This document shows positions 15,533-20,026 of a DNA stretch of 20,026 nt, piece after piece. This DNA comes from JBKPNX01 sp046732855 (GTDB taxonomy: Bacteria > Pseudomonadota > Alphaproteobacteria > Geminicoccales > Geminicoccaceae): assembly GCA_046732855.1 (NCBI GenBank), contig JBKPNX010000100.1, forward strand, positions 1-20,026, read 5' to 3'. The notes beneath the pieces were generated by a model. It saw only the letters and a program-made list of their open reading frames with translations, had not been told where the DNA came from and searched no databases. How positions within the stretch are numbered: position 1 is the first letter of the stretch; every line of letters begins with the position of its first letter. A program made the position numbers and the translations under genes.

Positions 15533-16872
15533 ATGGCCGTGTTATCGAGCAAAAGCGAGCGGCACCATCCTATCGTCCTACCGCCTGCAGCTCCCCATGT
15601 GGCCCGGTTTGCCGCCAGGGTTGCTGCCGATCGCGTTGCCGCGTCTGGACAATCTGCCGGGGCTTCGCGGCGAGCCCGATGCGAGGCGCCAACGGCTGTG
15701 GGAGCTGGACCCCACACTGCACTGCTCGATCGTCGGCACCTGTCTTGCTCAAGGCGAGCTGCGGGAGCTCCTGCGCCGGATCGCGCGCAGCGACGGGCGC
15801 GACGTCGGGGGCTTGTCGGATCACGAACTCCATAGCCTCGGGGTCCGGCTCGCCGCGCGCCGCGACGGACCCGGCAAGCTGCTGCACTGGACCGGCGCCA
15901 CGCCGCTGCCATTAAGACCTTCGCGACGGCCAGAGACGAACGCTCGCTCGAAGCGCAGTGGCAGGCCGCGCTCGCCGCGGGCGCCATTCCCGGCGGGTAC
16001 TGGGCGCTGTTGACCCTTCCGTGCTGCAGCAAGCGCCTCGTGATCCGTGTGTTCGGCGAAGTCCACATGCTGTCCCATCTCGTGGGCGCATCCAATCGAG
16101 CCGACATCGCGCGCCTGAGGGCCCTCGAGGAGGACAACGCCCAGCTGCAGACCGAGCTTTCGGCCCAGTGCCGCAATTGGCGCCATACGCTTGCCGAGCG
16201 CGATGCGCGTGTGCGGAGCCTCGAGGAACAGCTTCATGCTATGGCGGCGTCGCACACCGCGCCCGAGCCGGCACCCGCACCCGTGGCATGGGATGTGCTC
16301 GTCCGCGACAAGCTGGCCGCGCTCGAGGCGCGACTCGCCCAGGAAAGCGCGCGCCGCGCCGGCGCCGAAGAGCGCTGTCGCGAGGCCGAGAGCAAGCGTG
16401 CTGCGGACGCCGAACAGCGGGAGGCAGTCGAGGCGGAGAACGCGAGCCTGCGTGCCGAAGCCGAGATCCTGCAAGCGCGGTTGCGCAGCCCGCTCGGCGA
16501 GCCGCAGCAGGGTGACGATGCGACACCGACCCTAATCTCGGGGGTGCACGCGTCCTCGTCGTCGGCGCGCGACCGGCGCAGATCGCCCACTGGCGCGCGC
16601 TGGTCGAGCGGTGTGGCGGCGAGCTGCTGCACCACGACGGCGGCGTCGACGATAACATAATGGGGCTGCCCGGTCTCGTGAGTCGCGCTGACCTGATCCT
16701 GTTCCCGGCCGACTGCGTCAGCCACGAGGCGATGTGGGCGGCCAAGCGCCTGGCGGCGCAGCTCGGCAAACCGTTCCGACCGATGCGCACCGCGAGCCTC
16801 GCCGCATTCACGCGCGCGCTGCACGCTATGGCGGCACCGCGCGCGACGCCTGCTCAGTCGAGCGGACAATGA
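15533..16872 (+). pseudogene. DUF2325 domain protein gene, split over three reading frames
   Basis: The recognisable protein can be followed only by changing frame. Segment one (from about 15597) reads L-P-R-L-D-N-L-P-G, then L-W-E-L-D-P-T-L-H-C-S-I-V-G-T-C and G-K-L-L-H, ending near 15887. Segment two resumes at 15890 with D-R-R-H-A-A-A-I-K, then F-G-E-V-H-M-L-S-H-L-V-G and a long Glu/Ala/Arg coiled coil to about 16533. Segment three resumes at 16534 with N-L-G-G-A-R-V-L-V-V-G-A-R and holds the DUF2325 domain (G-G-E-L-L-H-H-D-G-G, F-P-A-D-C-V-S-H-E-A) to the stop at 16872. The first break fits loss of about seven bases, the second loss of one. A third shift may separate the strong start at 15533 from segment one. 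It is either a recent pseudogene or an assembly artefact; the family's role is unknown. Confidence 0.85.
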
Positions 16873-17103
16873 GAATGCCGCTACGGCACAGGTCGGGCAG
16901 TGGCGGCGAGCGGATCGCGCCAGCGGTTGTCGATGATCTGTCATTGAGTCATCGCGGTGCTGCCCGAAAAGCCTGTCTATGCTTGCAGCGCGCAGAAGGG
17001 GGGCGACGTCGGCGCCGAGCGCCGGTTTCAGCTCTGAGGCGCGGCGCCTCTGCGCGGCACGTCCATCGAAACGCCAATCATCATTCCGGGGGGAAGCTCA
17101 ACA

Positions 17104-18597
17104 ATGAAAGCCTACTGGTATTCTGGCTGCCTCGCATCTGCTGGCGCCGCGACCTTTTTATTACTGGCGCCCAACCCCGGCGCGGCGCAGAGCAATGCCG
17201 AGCTGATGGACATCATCCGTAAGCAGCAGCGGCAGATCGAGGAGCTCTCTCGCAAGGTCGACGCGCTGCAGGGACAGACGCGGCAGGCGACCGAAAAGGC
17301 AAATATCGCCGCGGAGCGGGCAAACACGGCCACTGAGACAGCCAATACGGCTACGGAAAAGGCCGACACGGCCACGGAGACGGTGCAGAAGGCCGAGAAG
17401 GAATCCCCCGACATCAAGGTCAAGTGGGGGCCGGGGCCGACCTTCTCGAGCAAGGATGGCAGCTGGTCGGTGCACGTGCTCGGCCGCTTGCTGGTCGACG
17501 GCGGCGCGCTCGGCGACGACGACGACTTCTACAAGAACGACAACGCCACCGAGCTCCGTTCCGCGCGCCTCGGCCTCGAGGCCAACTTCTACAAGGGCTG
17601 GAAGTTCAAGTTCGAGACCGACTTCGGCAACGACGAGGTCGACATCAAGGATGCGTATCTCGAGTACAGCGGCGAGTTCGTCGAGCCTGCCTACATCCGC
17701 GTCGGTCAGTACAAGACCCCGAACTCGCTCGAGGAGCTGACCAGTCGCCGGTTCATCACGTTCATGGAACGCGCGGCGATCGTCGACGCGTTCGAGCTCG
17801 ACTATCAGATCGGTCTGGGCAGCGGCACGAGCGGCGAGATCGGGCAGGGCGCCTGGGGCGTCGACGCCGGCCTGTTCGGCCAGAACGCAGCCGACGTGCA
17901 GAACAACGAAGGCTACGCGCTCGCCGCCCGCGCTCACTACGCTTTCTTCCCCAATCCTGAGGACCGCGAAGAGAACAGCAGCCAGGTGATCCACGTCGGC
18001 GCCTCGGCACGGTATCGCAACTTCGACAACGACACCTTCGACAGCCAGGCGCAGTACCGTCAGCGACCGTTCTTCCACTTCACCGGCACGCGCAGCGTGG
18101 ACACCGGGACGATCGACGACTCGGAAAGCGACGTGTGGGTCGGGCCCGAGTTCGCCTGGGTACAGGGCCCGTTTTCGCTGCAGAGCGAGGCCGCGAACAC
18201 GTTCCTGCAGCGCAAGCACGGCGAGGACGATGCCAACAACCTGTGGGGCGGTTATCTGAGCGCCAGCTATTTCCTGACCGGCGAACACCGGAACTACGAC
18301 CCCAAGAGGGGCGTGTTCGAGCGCGTCAAGGTCGTCCGTCCGCTGCAGGACGGCGGCCCCGGCGCGTGGGAGGTGGGCGCGCGCGCCGACTATATCGACC
18401 TGAACAACGAGGGCGTCAAAGGCGGCGAGCAGATCAGCTACATCGGCGGCGTCAACTGGTACGTGAACAACTACATCCGCTTCATGCTCGATGGCGCCAT
18501 TACCCAGGTCTTCGACGCCGAGAACAGCGATGCTGCGGCCGACGGCGACAACAACCTGATCTACGGCGGCGGCGTGCGCGCTCAGGTCGACTGGTGA
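17104..18597 (+). CDS. Phosphate-selective-type porin (OprO/OprP family) with N-terminal coiled coil
   Basis: A 497-residue outer-membrane porin of the OprO/OprP family. A signal peptide runs to about A28 (P-G-A-A, then Q-S). Residues 31-58 form a coiled coil (D-I-I-R-K-Q-Q-R-Q-I-E-E-L), followed by an alanine/threonine heptad tract at about 62-96, and then the barrel. Barrel landmarks are A-R-L-G-L-E-A-N-F-Y-K-G-W-K-F-K-F-E, I-K-D-A-Y-L-E-Y, I-R-V-G-Q-Y-K-T-P-N-S-L-E-E and F-M-E-R. The protein ends in Q-V-D-W with a terminal aromatic residue. Family members take up phosphate or polyphosphate, but many relatives have other anionic substrates and no pho genes are nearby. GGGGGAAG lies about eight bases before the ATG. 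I see no Pho box. Confidence 0.93.
   Translation: MKAYWYSGCLASAGAATFLLLAPNPGAAQSNAELMDIIRKQQRQIEELSRKVDALQGQTRQATEKANIAAERANTATETANTATEKADTATETVQKAEKESPDIKVKWGPGPTFSSKDGSWSVHVLGRLLVDGGALGDDDDFYKNDNATELRSARLGLEANFYKGWKFKFETDFGNDEVDIKDAYLEYSGEFVEPAYIRVGQYKTPNSLEELTSRRFITFMERAAIVDAFELDYQIGLGSGTSGEIGQGAWGVDAGLFGQNAADVQNNEGYALAARAHYAFFPNPEDREENSSQVIHVGASARYRNFDNDTFDSQAQYRQRPFFHFTGTRSVDTGTIDDSESDVWVGPEFAWVQGPFSLQSEAANTFLQRKHGEDDANNLWGGYLSASYFLTGEHRNYDPKRGVFERVKVVRPLQDGGPGAWEVGARADYIDLNNEGVKGGEQISYIGGVNWYVNNYIRFMLDGAITQVFDAENSDAAADGDNNLIYGGGVRAQVDW
17287..17391 (+). repeat. Degenerate 21-bp (7-codon) tandem repeat inside the OprP-like gene
   Basis: Five successive seven-residue units, such as A-T-E-K-A-N-I, A-A-E-R-A-N-T, A-T-E-T-A-N-T and A-T-E-K-A-D-T, are encoded here by near-repeats built on GCGACCGAAAAGGC or GCCACTGAGACAGC. 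Spacing of Ala and Thr every seven residues suits an alanine-type coiled coil. The sequence points to expansion of a short unit by duplication. Confidence 0.75.
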
Positions 18598-19307
18598 CGT
18601 AGCCCGGTCGGTTTGCACATCCTGATCGACTGAGCCGCACCACGATGGAGCGCGGTCGCGCACGCGTCTCAAGCCGCCGTGGTGTGCATGCTGCCGCCCG
18701 GCTGACCGTGTGCAGCGAGGTCGTGTACTCGGCCGCCGATGACGAGGGCCAATGGGACCGAAGGCGAGCCGCTTGCTCCTGCTGCGTGGGCACCTCGCCG
18801 TGCGCTGAGGCGGCAGTGCTCCACTGTCAACGAATTGTCATGATTCTCGGATAGGGCAAAATCGCAGAACCACTATGACACAGGATCAGGGTGCTGGGGG
18901 TGCCGTGCGCAGTGCGGCGCTCGTTCTGGCAGTCGCCTTGCACGGCCTGTTGGACCCCGGGGCGTCCAACGCATGTTGAGAAACTGCCAGTGGACACCGC
19001 GATCGAAGCCGATGACCCGGCCGCACGATCGCCTCCGCAACTAATCGGTATGCTCACCCTGATCGTGGATTTGGCGGCCGGTGGGAACTGAGATGGGGCC
19101 AGAGCAGGAGCGTTCCACGCAATTTGGCGCTTCAGTTCAGATCTCGCAGACTTGCCTCACGCGCTGGAACGCCGCACAGATCGCCGTCACCAGCGGCGGT
19201 ATCGGCGGCAGCAACGACGCCCTAACGCCGCGCAGTGCCCACGTCTGGCATCGTCCTGATGCGGAAGGGCAACCAATGGGCTCAATACGCAGTGGGCGGA
19301 GGGAACA
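18598..19307. other. Gene-poor stretch after the OprP-like porin
   Basis: About 710 bases with no gene I can support. A 34-codon frame at 18875-18979 encodes a signal-peptide-like run (R-S-A-A-L-V-L-A-V-A-L-H-G-L-L) ending A-S-N-A-C, but it lacks a ribosome site. A second frame just after it continues to 19091 without recognisable features. This may be the debris of a small exported protein gene. No repeats, terminator or transposase remains are evident. Confidence 0.45.
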
Positions 19308-19694
19308 ATGACCCAGCACCAGAACTTTGCGCGGTTGGTCTCGGCGTCGGCCGAGCGGGTCCGATACAAGGCCGGTGACGTGATTCTCAAAGAGGGTGAC
19401 TATGGTGACCGCATGTTTATCCTGACAGCCGGTCGAGCGCAGATCAGGATCCGCAATCGGCTGCTGGAAACCGTCGAAGAGGGGGACGCCTTTGGCGAGA
19501 TGGCGTTGGTCGACGCCGGTCCGCGGGGTGCCAGCGTGGTGGCGGAGACGGACTGTGAAGCCGCGCCGGTCGATGCTCGCCGCTTCGAATTCATGGTTTG
19601 CCAGACGCCGTTTTTCGCGCTCCAGCTGATGCGGGTCATGTCCAGGCGGCTTCGGGCGATGAACGCTCGAGGGCTTGCTGCGGAAGGCACATGA
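19308..19694 (+). CDS. Stand-alone cyclic nucleotide-binding domain protein
   Basis: A 128-residue protein made almost entirely of one cyclic-nucleotide-binding fold of the CRP/FNR type. After Y-K-A-G-D-V-I-L-K-E-G-D (20-31) and M-F-I-L-T-A-G (36-42) comes the phosphate-binding cassette F-G-E-M-A-L-V-D-A-G-P-R-G-A-S (62-76), with E64 and R73 at the positions that contact ribose and phosphate. There is no helix-turn-helix after the C-helix, so it is not a transcription factor by itself. It could be a cNMP-sensing partner, or a degenerate sensor. GGAGGG at 19298-19303 lies four bases before the ATG. Ligand (cAMP or cGMP) and partner are unknown. A small acidic protein gene follows on the same strand. 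Confidence 0.88.
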   Translation: MTQHQNFARLVSASAERVRYKAGDVILKEGDYGDRMFILTAGRAQIRIRNRLLETVEEGDAFGEMALVDAGPRGASVVAETDCEAAPVDARRFEFMVCQTPFFALQLMRVMSRRLRAMNARGLAAEGT

Positions 19695-19901
19695 TGGCGC
19701 GAACTGAGAGCTTCCGGCGCGCGCTTGCAGCGGCGGCGGCGTCCATTCGCGGGTAGGCTGCGGCGGCCGCTCTACTGTGGTGAGGGCACGAAGCTCCGCT
19801 TGCACGACCGCGAGGTCCCATTCGTTTGTGGCGCTCGCGAGGAGGACATGGATCAGGTGATAGGTGGCGCCGGTAGCGGCCGACCCATCCGGGAGAGGGA
19901 G

Positions 19902-20026
19902 ATGAACAAGGACCTGAGCCGGTCGAAGGAACAGCCCTGGGTCGCGGCCGAGCTTCAGGACAGTTTTGACGAAGAACTCGAGTTGGAGATCGATGACGAG
20001 CGCCTCGCCGAGGAGCTGCGCGAAAT
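19902..20026 (+). CDS. Acidic small protein, start only (cut by window end)
   Basis: The first 41 codons of an unrecognised gene, running off the window. It begins M-N-K-D-L-S-R-S-K-E-Q-P-W-V-A and then becomes strongly acidic (F-D-E-E-L-E-L-E-I-D-D-E), probably helical. No signal peptide or known motif is visible. ATG 19902 has GGGAG at 19891-19895 six bases upstream. ATG 19848 is in frame, with AGGAGG only two bases before it, and would add 18 residues. It lies 207 bases after the cyclic-nucleotide-binding gene on the same strand. Function cannot be given from this fragment. Confidence 0.55.
   Translation, partial: MNKDLSRSKEQPWVAAELQDSFDEELELEIDDERLAEELRE

Noticed and set aside
17161..18672. 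503-codon open frame on the minus strand opposite the OprP-like porin
   Set aside because: It mirrors the strong third-base GC bias of the porin. Its product is a valine/alanine/arginine-rich string with no known motif, while the plus-strand protein has a signal peptide and family motifs.
19694..19756. 20-codon frame overlapping the stop of the cyclic-nucleotide-binding gene (ATGATG)
   Set aside because: Very short and alanine-rich; overlap of start and stop is suggestive of coupling but there is no other support.

Overview
The window (20,026 bases, GC-rich throughout) looks like chromosome from an alphaproteobacterium, most likely of the Rhodospirillales or a nearby order. The grounds are the gene set and order: a YbjN-domain gene directly before proC, followed by a TetR regulator, a phasin and csaA; an alphaproteobacterial general porin; a UbiK accessory factor; and a DUF2325-type gene. 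Long spurious open frames opposite real genes also fit high GC. There are no rRNA genes, convincing tRNAs, CRISPR arrays or transposases.

Positions 1-7739 hold a likely accessory catabolic region. It starts with the 3' end of an AI-2E-type permease. An amidohydrolase related to isoaspartyl dipeptidase follows, with a substrate pocket that appears remodelled. Next come a ferredoxin-reductase-like flavoprotein (minus strand), an amidase-signature hydrolase, an isocitrate lyase/PEP mutase-family enzyme (minus strand), a mandelate racemase-subgroup enolase-superfamily enzyme and a disrupted MFS transporter. Two amide-bond hydrolases, a putative C-C or C-P lyase-fold enzyme, an acid-sugar-type dehydratase/cycloisomerase and a transporter suggest uptake and breakdown of an organic acid or amide. 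That pathway is inference.

Positions 7876-10228 (minus strand) are a purine group: gpt, xdhC and a guanine-deaminase-like enzyme. The xdhAB genes that XdhC serves are not here. A general porin (10455-11573) lies upstream, with an AT-rich leader and a 14-bp perfect palindrome.

Positions 12070-14859 (minus strand) form a tight run, ybjN-proC-tetR-phasin-csaA, with start/stop overlaps at two junctions. It combines proline synthesis, a polyhydroxyalkanoate-granule protein and a CsaA chaperone. ubiK follows at 15038-15358, pointing to aerobic ubiquinone synthesis.

Positions 15533-16872 (plus strand) carry a DUF2325 gene whose protein can be rebuilt only by joining three reading frames. A phosphate-selective-type porin (OprO/OprP family, 17104-18597) with an N-terminal alanine-rich heptad coiled coil follows. 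The last 1.4 kb is gene-poor: about 700 bases without a convincing gene, a stand-alone cyclic-nucleotide-binding protein, and the start of an acidic small protein cut by the window edge.

No wholly new multi-gene system is evident. The best leads are the remodelled IadA-like enzyme in the catabolic cluster, the two disrupted genes (possible erosion or assembly error), the coiled-coil porin, and the ybjN-proC-tetR-phasin-csaA unit.
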